64,000 nt of DNA, taken from Flaviflagellibacter deserti. GTDB taxonomy: Bacteria; Pseudomonadota; Alphaproteobacteria; Rhizobiales; Methylopilaceae. The DNA lies in contig NZ_JBHSJF010000006.1 of the NCBI RefSeq assembly GCF_042652085.1, forward strand, positions 682,001 through 746,000, written 5' to 3'. Below the pieces are notes generated by a model. The model was not told where the DNA came from. It searched no databases and worked only from the letters and a program-made list of their open reading frames with translations. The translations under genes and the position numbers were made by a program. Each line of letters opens with the position of its first letter. The first letter of the stretch is position 1. Shown piece by piece: positions 53,818-63,035 of this stretch.

Positions 53818-54121
53818 CCGTCGGTCACCAGACGAACGGGATCAGCCGATAGCGGACGCGCCTTGCATAGTCGTCACAGCCTTCGAGGCCGTCCCGGAGG
53901 CCCTCATGCCGATCGCCGATTCCGGATTCCGTATGTCGCCCATGGGCGGCCGAAGCGCATCGCCGGCTCGAAGCACGGGAGACGGCTGCTGCCATAAATA
54001 TTCCGACGCCCGGATCGCTGTCTTGCCAGCCGTCATTAAACCATCCGGTTGACTATCCAGAGTGCGAGCCTATATTCAACCGTATGGTTTAGTAATGGAC
54101 GTCGCAGCAGGGAGATGAATT
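53818..54121. other. 304-base gap upstream of the DUF899 gene
   Basis: No convincing gene. The last 85 bases hold two near-palindromic sites described separately. The rest (53818-54035) shows no clear structure. Confidence 0.5.
54038..54090. promoter_or_regulatory. Paired palindromic operator in front of the DUF899 gene
   Basis: Two copies of AACC-N4-GGTT lie at 54039-54050 (AACCATCCGGTT) and 54078-54089 (AACCGTATGGTT), 39 bases centre to centre. The longer arms, 54038-54052 and 54076-54090, are inverted repeats matching at 14 of 15 positions. ArsR-family regulators near DUF899 or SRPBCC genes use sites of this look, from memory. No regulator gene is adjacent. The second site ends 32 bases before the ATG. 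Confidence 0.6.
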
Positions 54122-54925
54122 ATGCAGCATCAAATCGCTTCACGAGACGAGTGGCTGAAGGATCGGCTCGCGCTGCTCAACGAGGAGAAGGAACTGACGC
54201 GGCGCAGCGACGAGCTGGCTCAGCGGCGTCAGGAGTTGCCGTGGGTCAAGGTCGACAAGGAGTACCGGTTCGAGACCGATGAGGGGAGCGCCTCGCTTCA
54301 AGACCTCTTCAAGGGGCGCTCGCAGCTCCTCGTCTACCATTTCATGTTCGGACCCGACTACACGGCGGGGTGTCCGTCCTGTTCGTCGATCGCGGATGGG
54401 TTCAACGGCGTCTTCGTCCATCTGGAGAATCACGACGTTGCGTTCACGGCGGTGTCGCGTGCGCCGCTCGCCAAGCTGCAGGCTTACAAAACGCGGATGG
54501 GCTGGACGTTTCCCTGGGCGTCCTCGACCGGCGGCGAGTTCAACTTCGACTTCAACGTGTCGCTGACCGAAGAGCAGCAGCGCGATGGGACGATCGTATA
54601 TAATTACCAGCGCGAGGCGCCGTCGTACGGGAGCGAGGACGCCGAGATACCCTCACGCTCGACACCGGACGGGCCCACTCTGTTCGCTGCCATGAGCGGA
54701 ACCGACGCGGCCACGTTCACCCGCGAGCGGCCGGGCATGAGCGCGTTCGTGCTGGAGGATGGCGTCATCTATCACACCTATTCCACCTATTCGCGTGGGC
54801 TCGATGGTCTTTGGGGCATGTATCAGTGGCTCGATCGAGCACCCAGGGGACGCAACGAGGCGGGTCTCTGGTGGCGTCGCCATGACGAATACGACCAGGA
54901 TGACCGGCGTCATGGCGGTCCGTGA
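54122..54925 (+). CDS. DUF899 thioredoxin-like protein
   Basis: 267 residues. The N-terminus IASRDEWLKDRLALLNEEKELTR and ELPWVKVDKEYRFETDEG are typical of DUF899. The thioredoxin-like core has LLVYHFMFGPDYTAGCPSCSSIADGFNG with CPSC at the redox position. Further on are HDVAFTAVSRAPLAKLQAYKTRMGW and ISR-like GVIYHTYSTYSRGLDGLWGMYQWLD. The family is annotated as thioredoxin-family or dithiol-disulfide oxidoreductase; the substrate is unknown. Confidence 0.92.
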   Translation: MQHQIASRDEWLKDRLALLNEEKELTRRSDELAQRRQELPWVKVDKEYRFETDEGSASLQDLFKGRSQLLVYHFMFGPDYTAGCPSCSSIADGFNGVFVHLENHDVAFTAVSRAPLAKLQAYKTRMGWTFPWASSTGGEFNFDFNVSLTEEQQRDGTIVYNYQREAPSYGSEDAEIPSRSTPDGPTLFAAMSGTDAATFTRERPGMSAFVLEDGVIYHTYSTYSRGLDGLWGMYQWLDRAPRGRNEAGLWWRRHDEYDQDDRRHGGP

Positions 54926-55172
54926 TGAACGCGGTGATCCGTCCGTCCTCGCCACAGCAGACTTGCTGAACCTCGCAGCGGCGCCGACCTTCGCGATCAT
55001 GGCGCTGCTGACGGGCGTTCCCGGGCACGGCGCGCAGGAGATGTTGTGCTCGGCGGTGGACGCGTCACCGGTTAGCGGGATGGCCCTGATGTACGGGCTG
55101 ATGAGCGCCTTCCACTCGGCGCCCTGGCTCAGGCTGATCTCCAGCCGGCACGCCTGCGACCGGCGTCCTTAG
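54882..55172 (+). CDS. Small hydrophobic protein downstream of the DUF899 gene
   Basis: 96 residues from ATG 54882, overlapping the DUF899 gene by 44 bases in another frame. Two weakly hydrophobic stretches: LLNLAAAPTFAIMALLTGV and ASPVSGMALMYGLMSAFHSAPWLRLISS. I recall small proteins ending in a motif like MALMYGLMSAFHSAPWL beside DUF899 genes. Function unknown; probably membrane-associated. Confidence 0.65.
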   Translation: MTNTTRMTGVMAVRDERGDPSVLATADLLNLAAAPTFAIMALLTGVPGHGAQEMLCSAVDASPVSGMALMYGLMSAFHSAPWLRLISSRHACDRRP

Positions 55173-55183
55173 GGCGTCCGCCA

Positions 55184-56746
55184 TTACTCCCACTCGATCG
55201 TGCCGGGCGGCTTCGACGTGACGTCGTAGACCACACGGTTGATGCCACGGACCTCGTTGATGATCCGAGTGGCAGCACGGCCGAGGAAGTTCATGTCGAA
55301 GGGGTAGAAGTCGGCGGTCATGCCGTCGACCGAAGTCACGGCACGCAGTGCCAATACGTGATCGTATGTACGTCCATCTCCCATGACGCCCACGGTACGG
55401 ACCGGCAGAAGCACAGCGAAGGCCTGCCAGATGACGTCGTAGAGGCCGGCTTTCCGGATTTCGTCGAGGTAGATTGCGTCGGCCTGTTGCAAAATGCCGA
55501 TCTTCTCGCGGGTGATCTCGCCGGGAATGCGAATTGCAAGGCCGGGGCCGGGGAAGGGATGGCGGCCGACGAAGGCTTCCGGCAGGCCGAGCTCGCGGCC
55601 GAGCGCGCGGACTTCGTCCTTGAACAGTTCGCGTAAAGGCTCGACGAGCTTCATGTCCATACGCTCGGGCAGGCCGCCGACATTGTGGTGGGATTTGATG
55701 GTGACCGACGGGCCGCCGTGGAACGACACGCTTTCGATGACGTCCGGATAGAGCGTTCCCTGCGCGAGGAAATCGGCGCCGCCGATCTTCTTCGCCTCGG
55801 CCTCGAAGACTTCGATGAAGAGCTTGCCGATCGTCTTACGCTTCTGCTCCGGGTCGGTGACGCCTTCGAGCGCGCCGAGGAAGAGGTCGGACGCGTCGGC
55901 GTGGACAAGCGGGATGTTGTAATGGTTGCGGAACAGGCTCACGACCTGTTCGGCCTCGTCCTTGCGGAGCAGGCCGTGGTCTACGAATACGCAGGTGAGC
56001 TGGTCGCCGATCGCCTCGTGGATCAGGAGGGCCGCAACCGACGAGTCGACGCCGCCCGACAGGCCGCAGATGACCCGGCCGTTGCCGACCTGGGCGCGGA
56101 TCTTGGCGATCGCCTCCTCGCGATAGGTCGCCATGGTCCAGTCACCGTCGGCGCCGACGATCTGACGGACGAAATTGCGGATCAGGCGCTCCCCGTCCGG
56201 CGTGTGGACAACTTCCGGATGGAACTGCACGGCGTAATAGCGGCGGGCCTCGTCGGCGATCGCGGCGAACGGCGCGCCCTGGGAGACGGCGATGACCTTG
56301 AAGCCCTGGGGCAGGGAGGTGACGCGGTCGCCGTGGCTCATCCAGACGGGATATTTGTGGCCGCTCTGCCAGACGCCGTCGAAGAGATGGCTGTGGGCGA
56401 CGACCTCGACCTCGGCGCGGCCGAACTCGCGGTGATGGCCACCTTCGACCTCACCGCCGAGTTGGGCGACCATGGCCTGTTCGCCGTAGCAGATGCCCAG
56501 AACGGGGATGTCGGCGTCGAACACTTCCTGCGGGGCGCGGGGAGTGTCGAGCTCGGTCACGGAGGCCGGGCCGCCGGAGAGAATGACGCCCTTGGGCTGG
56601 AAGGACCGGAAGACTTCCGCGGCTTTTTGCGAGGGAACGACCTCGCAATAAACGCCCTGTTCGCGGACGCGGCGCGCGATGAGCTGCGTCACCTGCGAGC
56701 CGAAATCGATGATGAGAATGCGGTCGTGGGAAGGAGATGCGGACAT
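55184..56746 (-). CDS. guaA: GMP synthase (glutamine-hydrolysing)
   Basis: Converts XMP to GMP with glutamine and ATP. 520 residues. The N-terminal glutaminase has ILIIDFGSQVTQLIARRVREQGVY, Cys in VLGICYGEQAMVAQLGG and His-Glu in AVQFHPEVVHTP. The ATP pyrophosphatase domain has the P-loop CGLSGGVDSSVAALL near 227, and the C-terminal dimerisation domain ends KPPGTIEWE. guaB lies 3 kb away on the same strand, so both GMP-branch genes are in the window but not in one operon. Confidence 0.98.
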   Translation of the reverse strand: MSASPSHDRILIIDFGSQVTQLIARRVREQGVYCEVVPSQKAAEVFRSFQPKGVILSGGPASVTELDTPRAPQEVFDADIPVLGICYGEQAMVAQLGGEVEGGHHREFGRAEVEVVAHSHLFDGVWQSGHKYPVWMSHGDRVTSLPQGFKVIAVSQGAPFAAIADEARRYYAVQFHPEVVHTPDGERLIRNFVRQIVGADGDWTMATYREEAIAKIRAQVGNGRVICGLSGGVDSSVAALLIHEAIGDQLTCVFVDHGLLRKDEAEQVVSLFRNHYNIPLVHADASDLFLGALEGVTDPEQKRKTIGKLFIEVFEAEAKKIGGADFLAQGTLYPDVIESVSFHGGPSVTIKSHHNVGGLPERMDMKLVEPLRELFKDEVRALGRELGLPEAFVGRHPFPGPGLAIRIPGEITREKIGILQQADAIYLDEIRKAGLYDVIWQAFAVLLPVRTVGVMGDGRTYDHVLALRAVTSVDGMTADFYPFDMNFLGRAATRIINEVRGINRVVYDVTSKPPGTIEWE

Positions 56747-56878
56747 GGCGAGGGGTTAAGGCAAAGCCGTCCGCTTCGCAATGGCTTCAGTCGTCGCCGC
56801 AAGTTTCCCTCGGTGTGTTTACCGCATTTTATTGGATTTCCGTGATGTCTGAGGTCAGTAGATTGTAAGGATGCCGCA

Positions 56879-57793
56879 ATGCAGTCGCTGACGGACACTT
56901 CCGCAGCTGCGATTTCGGCGGGCCGCCGGGAAGACCGACGCGCCCGCTTCGCCGAGACTCCGCGGCAATGGCTCGAGCGGCAGGTGCTCGGACTCGCCTA
57001 TACGCTGAAGCCGGTTCGCATCGGCGAGGCGCTGCCGCTGGCGCTGGCGAGCGTCGCCGATTTCCTGACAAGCGCTCCCGCCGCTCCGCAGATCGGCCGC
57101 GTCAACGACCGTCCGCCGGGCTATGGCGGCCGCGTGCGCGACGAGTCACCCGAGGTCGTCCTGGATGGGATGCGCGCGGGTTTCTACCCGCACTCGCATA
57201 TCGGCCCGCTGAAATGGTGGTCGCCGCCGAAGCGCGCGGTCATGTCCCTGTCGGACGTTCATATCGCTAAACGCTTCCGCCGCACCTTGCGCGGCACGGA
57301 TCTGACCGTCAGCCTCGACCGCGCGTTCGACGACGTGCTTCTTGGCTGCGCTGCCCGGCGCCCGGGCAGGCCTCATCTGACCTGGCTTCGGCCGGGTACG
57401 CTGCATCTCTATTCGCGTCTCTTCGACAAGGGCCATGCCCATTCGGTCGAGGTCTGGAATGCGGAAGGCGCGCTCGTCGGTGGCCTGTTCGGGGTGGCGC
57501 TCGGCCCGGTGTTCGGCGCGATGTCGATGTTCCACATCGCCGACAACGCCTCGAAGATCGGCATCGTCAGCCTCTATCATCACCTCAGCGAATGGGGCTT
57601 CACCACCGTCGACCATCAGAACATGTCGGCCTGGGTCGAGACTTTGGGCGGGCAGGTCGTGCCGCGCGCGGACTATGTCTCGATGCTGAGCGGCCCGGCC
57701 CCAGCGAAATCAGCGTCCGGCCGCTGGCAGGCCGAGTTCACGCCCCAGCAAACGGCGGACTGGACGCCGCCGGGCGCGACCACTCAGGACTGA
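56879..57793 (+). CDS. Leucyl/phenylalanyl-tRNA-protein transferase-like (Aat family), divergent
   Basis: 304 residues against about 235 for E. coli Aat, because of an N-terminal extension of about 85. The core is recognisable: MRAGFYPHSHIGPLKWWSPPKRAVM, HIAKRFRRTLRG, DRAFDDVLLGCA, HLYSRLFDKGHAHSVEVWNAEGALVGGLFGVALG and LYHHLSEWGFTTVDHQ. The Asp and Gln of the proposed catalytic pair are kept (DHQ). The GESMF motif reads AMSMF, so the Glu that holds the substrate amino group is Met. Specificity may therefore differ. It converges on rsmB with 10 bases of overlap. Confidence 0.75.
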   Translation: MQSLTDTSAAAISAGRREDRRARFAETPRQWLERQVLGLAYTLKPVRIGEALPLALASVADFLTSAPAAPQIGRVNDRPPGYGGRVRDESPEVVLDGMRAGFYPHSHIGPLKWWSPPKRAVMSLSDVHIAKRFRRTLRGTDLTVSLDRAFDDVLLGCAARRPGRPHLTWLRPGTLHLYSRLFDKGHAHSVEVWNAEGALVGGLFGVALGPVFGAMSMFHIADNASKIGIVSLYHHLSEWGFTTVDHQNMSAWVETLGGQVVPRADYVSMLSGPAPAKSASGRWQAEFTPQQTADWTPPGATTQD

Positions 57794-59079
57794 CGTTTCA
57801 GGATCGCGACGAAAAAGCCGTCCGTGCCGCTGCGGCGCGGCGTCAGGAGCAGGCTGTTGCCGTCTTTCGCGGCGTGGCTCTCGCAGGCGGCAAGGCCGGC
57901 TTGACCCATGGCTTCATGCATGTCGCTCGGCACGAAGCCGGGATGGCGCTCACGAAATGCCGCGAGGCGATCCGTGTTTTCGTCCGCGAGCAGCGAGCAG
58001 GTGATGTAGACGAGCCGGCCACCGGCTTTCACCAATGGGGCGGCCTGATCGAGCACGGCGTCCTGCTCGGCCATGCGGGCTTCGAGTGCGTTCGGGCGAA
58101 GACGCCATTTGGCGTCGGGATTGCGGCGCCAGGTGCCGGTGCCGGTGCAGGGGGCATCGACGAGGACCATGTCGGCGTGCCCCGAGAGATCGCCGAGCAC
58201 GTCTTCCTTGCCGCGCGGCGAGCGGATCTGGAGATTGCGGACGCCGGCGCGCTGGGCTCGCTCGTGGAGCGGGGCGAGACGGCGGATGTCGCGGTCATAA
58301 GCGAAGATCTGGCCCTTGTTCGCCATGCCGGCCGAGAGCGCGAGCGTCTTGCCGCCGCCGCCAGCGCAGAGATCGATCACCTGTTCTCCCGGAGCCGCGC
58401 CGGCAACAAGAGCGGCTATCTGCGAACCCTCGTCCTGGACCTCAACGAGGCCATGGAGAAAGGCCGGTTCGGACTGGACCGGGGGGCCGCGCCCGTCGGC
58501 GAGGAGTGGAATGCGGATACCGACGGGTGACAGCGGTGTGGGAGCGGCATGAAGATGCGAAAGCTCTTTGAGCGCTTCCGCACGGTCACCTTTCAGGGCG
58601 TTGACCCGGAGATCGAGTGGCGCGCGCTCGGCCAGTGCCTCGCCCTCGAAAGCCCTTTCAGCGCCGAAAACGCGGGCGAACTTCTCGTCGAGCCATTCTG
58701 GATAGTCGCCGCGAACCCATTCTGGGGCATCGTCGATCTTACTATTTGATAATGCTTGTATTTCTGATGCGGACAAAGCGTCGGGAGCGTGCGGACTGTC
58801 TGCAAACAAAGCGGCGACTTTGTCTGCATCCAGGCCGCGCGTGAACGCCAGCGCGCCGAGCACGAGCGCGCGAGGCGTTTCGGCTCCGAGGCGCCAGACG
58901 ATCGATGAGCGGCGGCGCAGAGCGTCGTAGACGAGGCTTGCGATCGAGGCCCGATCCTTCGATCCGGCGAAGCGATGCGACAGGCCCCAATCCTTCAGGG
59001 CGTCCGCAACAGGTCGGCGGCGCGCTTCGAGATCGGCCAGAACCTCGATGGCCGCCGCGGCATGGGCTCCGGGCCTCAT
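57784..59079 (-). CDS. rsmB: 16S rRNA (cytosine-967-C5)-methyltransferase RsmB/Sun type
   Basis: 431 residues. The N-terminal NusB-like domain (HRFAGSKDRASIASLVYDALRR) is followed by the methyltransferase fold. SAM site VIDLCAGGGGKTLALSAGM near 240, motif IV MVLVDAPCTGTGTWRRNPDAKWR with one catalytic Cys, and motif VI VYITCSLLADEN with the other. It ends LTPRRSGTDGFFVAILKRQ. The upstream DoxX gene overlaps it by four bases. Confidence 0.93.
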   Translation of the reverse strand: MRPGAHAAAAIEVLADLEARRRPVADALKDWGLSHRFAGSKDRASIASLVYDALRRRSSIVWRLGAETPRALVLGALAFTRGLDADKVAALFADSPHAPDALSASEIQALSNSKIDDAPEWVRGDYPEWLDEKFARVFGAERAFEGEALAERAPLDLRVNALKGDRAEALKELSHLHAAPTPLSPVGIRIPLLADGRGPPVQSEPAFLHGLVEVQDEGSQIAALVAGAAPGEQVIDLCAGGGGKTLALSAGMANKGQIFAYDRDIRRLAPLHERAQRAGVRNLQIRSPRGKEDVLGDLSGHADMVLVDAPCTGTGTWRRNPDAKWRLRPNALEARMAEQDAVLDQAAPLVKAGGRLVYITCSLLADENTDRLAAFRERHPGFVPSDMHEAMGQAGLAACESHAAKDGNSLLLTPRRSGTDGFFVAILKRQS

Positions 59080-59447
59080 CGCGCGGACGCCGCGATTGCG
59101 AGCAGGCCGCCGACGATGATCGTGTTCGAGAGGATGACGTTCAACTCCTTCTCCCGCTGCGGACCTCGGGTGTTCCAGATGTCATGCACCATCAAAGTCG
59201 CCACGATTACGAATGCGGCCATGGCGATCGCAACCTCAAACAGCCAGAAGCCGGAAATGGCCAATGCGCCGAGGACGATCTCGATGATCGCACCGCACTG
59301 GGCGACCAGCTTGGGAAGCGGAATGCGCTTGCTTTTGAGCAAATCCGCGACCAGTGGCAAGCCTCGAAGGATACGGATGCCGATGACAATGAATGCGCCC
59401 CCCGCGAGCACGCGCGCCAGCAGAAGGAGGAGGTCGTCGGCGTTCAT
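59076..59447 (-). CDS. DoxX-family membrane protein
   Basis: 123 residues with four hydrophobic segments at about 5-22, 47-66, 70-88 and 103-121. LARVLAGGAFIVIGIRILRGLPLVADLL, LPKLVAQCGAIIEIVLGALAI and VATLMVHDIWN match the DoxX pattern. Role unknown; DoxX proteins are linked to redox or quinone metabolism. It is translationally coupled to rsmB and follows the MAPEG gene directly. Confidence 0.85.
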   Translation of the reverse strand: MNADDLLLLLARVLAGGAFIVIGIRILRGLPLVADLLKSKRIPLPKLVAQCGAIIEIVLGALAISGFWLFEVAIAMAAFVIVATLMVHDIWNTRGPQREKELNVILSNTIIVGGLLAIAASAR

Positions 59448-59870
59448 CTAGAGCGAGGCGAACAGGATGTTCAGCGCGAAGATCAGCCAAGCGAGGAACA
59501 ATATCATCACGCCGACTGCGAAGAACGCGGCGCGCATGCGCAGGTTTCCTTGCACGTAAAACCAGGCATGCAGGATGCGGGTCGCGACGAAGACCCAAGC
59601 GAGGGCGACGAAGAACAGGCCTGCCTGATGGGTCAGGAGTTCGAGCGGAACCAGCGCGAAGAAAAGGACCGGCAGTTCGAACTGGTTCTTGTAGCAATTG
59701 TTGATCAAGGTCGCGCGCTTCGGCCAGCCGCGGCCCTCGTCCATATAGGCCGCCATGTCGAATTGGCCGGCCCGCACGGCCCGCGCCCGTTCCCGAGCCA
59801 TCCAGAACAGCAGACAAAAGGTCAGGGCTGCCTGAGCAAAGACCGGGAGCAGGACGGATTGTATGGACAT
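59448..59870 (-). CDS. MAPEG-family membrane protein
   Basis: 140 residues, four membrane helices. Characteristic parts are YKNQFELPVLFFALVPLELL (the NxxExxP motif) and FFVALAWVFVATRILHAWFYVQGNLRMRAAFFAVG. The eukaryotic family makes glutathione-dependent eicosanoids; bacterial members have mostly unknown substrates. It lies 3 bases downstream of guaB on the same strand, so guaB-MAPEG-doxX-rsmB is probably one transcript. Confidence 0.9.
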   Translation of the reverse strand: MSIQSVLLPVFAQAALTFCLLFWMARERARAVRAGQFDMAAYMDEGRGWPKRATLINNCYKNQFELPVLFFALVPLELLTHQAGLFFVALAWVFVATRILHAWFYVQGNLRMRAAFFAVGVMILFLAWLIFALNILFASL

Positions 59871-59873
59871 GGG

Positions 59874-61373
59874 TCAGACCCGTGTCGGGTAATTGGGGCT
59901 TTCGCGGGTGATGCTGACGTCGTGGACGTGGCTTTCGCGCAGACCAGCTCCGGTGATGCGGACGAATTCCGCCTTTTCCTTCAGCTCCGTCAGGTCCTTG
60001 GCACCGACATAGCCCATCGCGGCGCGGAGGCCGCCGGCCAGCTGGTGAAGGACCGCGCCGAGGGGGCCCTTGTAAGGAACCTGGCCCTCGATGCCTTCCG
60101 GCACGAGCTTCAGCGAGTCCTTGATGTCCTGCTGGAAGTAACGGTCGGCCGAGCCCTGGGCCATCGCGCCGACCGAGCCCATGCCGCGATAGGCTTTGTA
60201 GGAGCGGCCCTGATAGATGAACGTCTCGCCGGGGCTTTCCTCGGTGCCCGCAAGGAGCGAGCCGACCATCGCGACGTCGGCGCCTGCCGCGAGCGCTTTT
60301 GCGAGGTCGCCCGAGAACTTGATGCCGCCGTCGGCAACGACCGGGACGTCGTGCTTCCGGGCCTCGTCGGCGGAATCCATCACCGCCGTCAGCTGCGGAA
60401 CGCCGACGCCGGCGACGATGCGGGTGGTGCAGATCGAGCCCGGGCCGATGCCGACCTTGATCGCGTCCGCGCCGGCCTCGATCAGCGCCTTGGTGGCGCC
60501 AGCCGTGGCGACGTTGCCGGCCATGACCTGAACGCTGTTCGAGAGCTTCTTCACCCGGTCGACCGCCTTCAGGACGTGGGCCGAATGGCCGTGCGCCGTA
60601 TCGATGACGAGCAGGTCGACGCCGGCGTCGATCAGCTGTTCGGAGCGGGCGAAGCCGGAATCGCCGACGGTAGAGGCGGCAGCGACGCGGAGGCGGCCTT
60701 GTTCGTCTTTGTTGGCGAGCGGATTCGAGACCGCGCGCTCGATGTCCTTCACGGTGATGAGGCCGGTGCAGCGTCCGTCGTCGTCGACGACGAGGAGCTT
60801 TTCGATCCTGTATTGATGGAGGAGGCGCTTGGCCTCGGCCTGATCGACCACGCCCTGCTTGACCGTGATCAGCCGGTCCTTGGTCATCAACTCGGCAACT
60901 GGCTGTGCGGGGTTCGTGGCGAAGCGAACATCGCGGTTGGTAAGAATGCCGACGAGCTTGCCGGAACGGCCGTTCGGACCACGCTCAACCACCGGAATGC
61001 CCGAGATCGAGTAGCGCTTCATCAGCTCGAAGGCTTCGCTCAGCGTCTGGTCCGGATAGATGGTGACCGGGTTCACCACCATGCCGCTCTCGAACTTCTT
61101 GACCGCGCGGACCTGGGCAGCCTGCTCTTCGACAGAGAGGTTGCGATGGATGACGCCAAGGCCGCCGGCCTGCGCCATTGCGATGGCGAGGCGGGCTTCG
61201 GTCACCGTGTCCATCGCCGAGGACATGATCGGGATATTGACGGAGATCGTACGGGTGACGCGCGACCGGAGATCGGCTTCGCTCGGCAGGACCTCGGACA
61301 GGCCTGGACGAAGCAATACGTCGTCGAAAGTGAGGGCTTCGCGGCCAAATGCCGATTCGATGAGGCGAGCCAT
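59874..61373 (-). CDS. guaB: IMP dehydrogenase
   Basis: Oxidises IMP to XMP, the rate-limiting step toward GMP. 499 residues. After ALTFDDVLLRPG come two CBS domains at about 95-220 (MVVNPVTIYPDQTLSEAFELM, DRLITVKQGVVDQAEAKRLLHQYRIEKLLVVDDDG). The catalytic Cys loop is IGPGSICTTRIVAGVGVPQ, and the flap carries GMGSVGAMAQGSADRYFQ. The C-terminus has the usual monovalent-ion site ITGAGLRESHVHDV. Confidence 0.98.
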   Translation of the reverse strand: MARLIESAFGREALTFDDVLLRPGLSEVLPSEADLRSRVTRTISVNIPIMSSAMDTVTEARLAIAMAQAGGLGVIHRNLSVEEQAAQVRAVKKFESGMVVNPVTIYPDQTLSEAFELMKRYSISGIPVVERGPNGRSGKLVGILTNRDVRFATNPAQPVAELMTKDRLITVKQGVVDQAEAKRLLHQYRIEKLLVVDDDGRCTGLITVKDIERAVSNPLANKDEQGRLRVAAASTVGDSGFARSEQLIDAGVDLLVIDTAHGHSAHVLKAVDRVKKLSNSVQVMAGNVATAGATKALIEAGADAIKVGIGPGSICTTRIVAGVGVPQLTAVMDSADEARKHDVPVVADGGIKFSGDLAKALAAGADVAMVGSLLAGTEESPGETFIYQGRSYKAYRGMGSVGAMAQGSADRYFQQDIKDSLKLVPEGIEGQVPYKGPLGAVLHQLAGGLRAAMGYVGAKDLTELKEKAEFVRITGAGLRESHVHDVSITRESPNYPTRV

Positions 61374-61529
61374 GCCAACGTTCCTAGCGTTCGGATGAGC
61401 GGGACGGATGCGCGGTCGCGCCTCGTCTTCGCTCTTGGGAGTTGGCGCGGGTGCTTAGCACGAAGGTCGGGTGGGGGCAAAGCGCGCTTTGGCTTTGCTG
61501 CGATGCAGCTTTGCACTAACTAGCCGCCC

Positions 61530-62987
61530 ATGCTCCCGCCGCGCGTACTGGTTCCCCTCATCGTCGCCTGCGCATTGTTCATGGAGAACCTCGATTCGAC
61601 GGTTCTCGCGACGGCATTGCCCGCGATCGCACGGGATATCGGGGCCGACCCGATCCGGCTGAAGCTGGCGCTGACCTCATATCTCCTGAGCCTTGCGGTC
61701 TTCATCCCAGCCTCCGGCTGGATGGCCGACCGCTTCGGCGCGCGGTCGGTGTTCCGGCTCGCGATCGCCGTATTCATGCTGGGCTCGATCTTCTGCGGGC
61801 TGTCGAGCACGATGGGCGAGATCATCGCGGCGCGCATCGTCCAGGGAATGGGTGGGGCGATGATGGTGCCCGTGGGGCGTCTGGTCATCCTCCGCACCGT
61901 GCCAAAGAGCGAGCTCGTCGGTTCGCTGGCATGGCTGACCATTCCGGCGCTGATCGGACCCGTCGTCGGCCCGCCGCTCGGCGGTTTCATCACGACCTAT
62001 TTCCACTGGCGCTGGATATTCTGGATCAACCTGCCGATCGGCGTGCTGGGCCTGATCCTCGCGACCATGTTCATCCCGAATGTGCGCGGCGAAGAGCAGA
62101 CGCGGTTCGATACGATCGGCTTCATCCTGTCCGGCATCGGCATGGCGAGCTTCGTCACCGGCTCGACCGCGATCGGCCTGAACATCCTGCCGATTCCGCT
62201 GGTCGTCCTGCTGCTCCTCTGCGGCGCGACCTTGCTGACTACTTACGTCTTCTATGCTCGCCGGGTACCGAATCCGATCCTCGATCTGTCGTTGTTCCGC
62301 ATTCCTACCTTCCGGATCAGCATCACCGGCGGATCGCTGTTCCGGATCGGCATCGGCGCGATTCCGTTCCTTCTGCCGCTGCTGTTCCAGCTCGGTTTCG
62401 GCATGACGCCATTCCAGTCCGGCATGCTGACCTTCGCCGCTTCTCTGGGCGCCATGGCGATGAAGTTCGCCGCGCCGCCGATCTTGCGGACATTGGGTTT
62501 CCGCACGGTCATGGTGACGAACGCGATCATCGCGTCGCTGTTTGTCGCGGCCCCGATTTTCTTCACGACCGCGACGCCCGGTGCGATTGTCCTGGCAGTG
62601 CTCCTGGCCGGCGGTTTCTTCCGCTCGCTGCAATTCACCAGCGTCAACGCGCTCGGCTATTCCGACGTCTCACAGCTGCAGATGAGCCGCGCGACCAGCA
62701 TGACGAGCGTGGCGCAGCAGGTGTCATTGTCCGTGGGCGTCTCGATCGCGGCGCTGACGCTCGAGACGTCGCTGAAGCTGCGCGGCGATCACACGCTGAT
62801 CATCAGCGATTTCACGCCGGCCTTCATCGTGGTCGCGGTGGTCTCCGCGCTGTCGGTCTTCGCGTTCGCCCGGCTAAAGCCCAACGCGGGCGCGGAGGTG
62901 TCGGGCCATCGTCGCAAGACGGTGTCGGAGGAGGGCGACGAGCTCATCGCCGATGATCCCATCATCGAGGCACGCGAGCGCGGCTGA
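61530..62987 (+). CDS. MFS multidrug exporter, DHA2 type, second copy
   Basis: 485 residues, about 13-14 membrane spans. First-helix motif LFMENLDSTVLATALPAIARDIG, loop 2-3 GWMADRFGARSVFR, and motif C GPVVGPPLGGFITTYFHWRWIFWINLPIGVLG. It differs from the EmrB at 5.6-7.1 kb in lacking an adjacent fusion protein or regulator; such DHA2 members can work alone. Substrate unknown. It diverges from guaB. Confidence 0.9.
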   Translation: MLPPRVLVPLIVACALFMENLDSTVLATALPAIARDIGADPIRLKLALTSYLLSLAVFIPASGWMADRFGARSVFRLAIAVFMLGSIFCGLSSTMGEIIAARIVQGMGGAMMVPVGRLVILRTVPKSELVGSLAWLTIPALIGPVVGPPLGGFITTYFHWRWIFWINLPIGVLGLILATMFIPNVRGEEQTRFDTIGFILSGIGMASFVTGSTAIGLNILPIPLVVLLLLCGATLLTTYVFYARRVPNPILDLSLFRIPTFRISITGGSLFRIGIGAIPFLLPLLFQLGFGMTPFQSGMLTFAASLGAMAMKFAAPPILRTLGFRTVMVTNAIIASLFVAAPIFFTTATPGAIVLAVLLAGGFFRSLQFTSVNALGYSDVSQLQMSRATSMTSVAQQVSLSVGVSIAALTLETSLKLRGDHTLIISDFTPAFIVVAVVSALSVFAFARLKPNAGAEVSGHRRKTVSEEGDELIADDPIIEARERG

Positions 62988-63035
62988 GGAACCATGCCGG
63001 GCAGTGCCGGTTGATCCCTCGAGGAGGATCAACCG

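Noticed and set aside
53842..54036. Reverse 64-codon ORF in the gap before the DUF899 gene
   Set aside because: No ribosome-binding site, no protein-like pattern, and it reads out of a probable promoter region.
58905..61523. Very long forward open frame (over 870 codons)
   Set aside because: It is antisense to rsmB, doxX, MAPEG and guaB, all clear genes, and its composition (Arg, Asp, Gly rich) is that of a GC-rich shadow frame.
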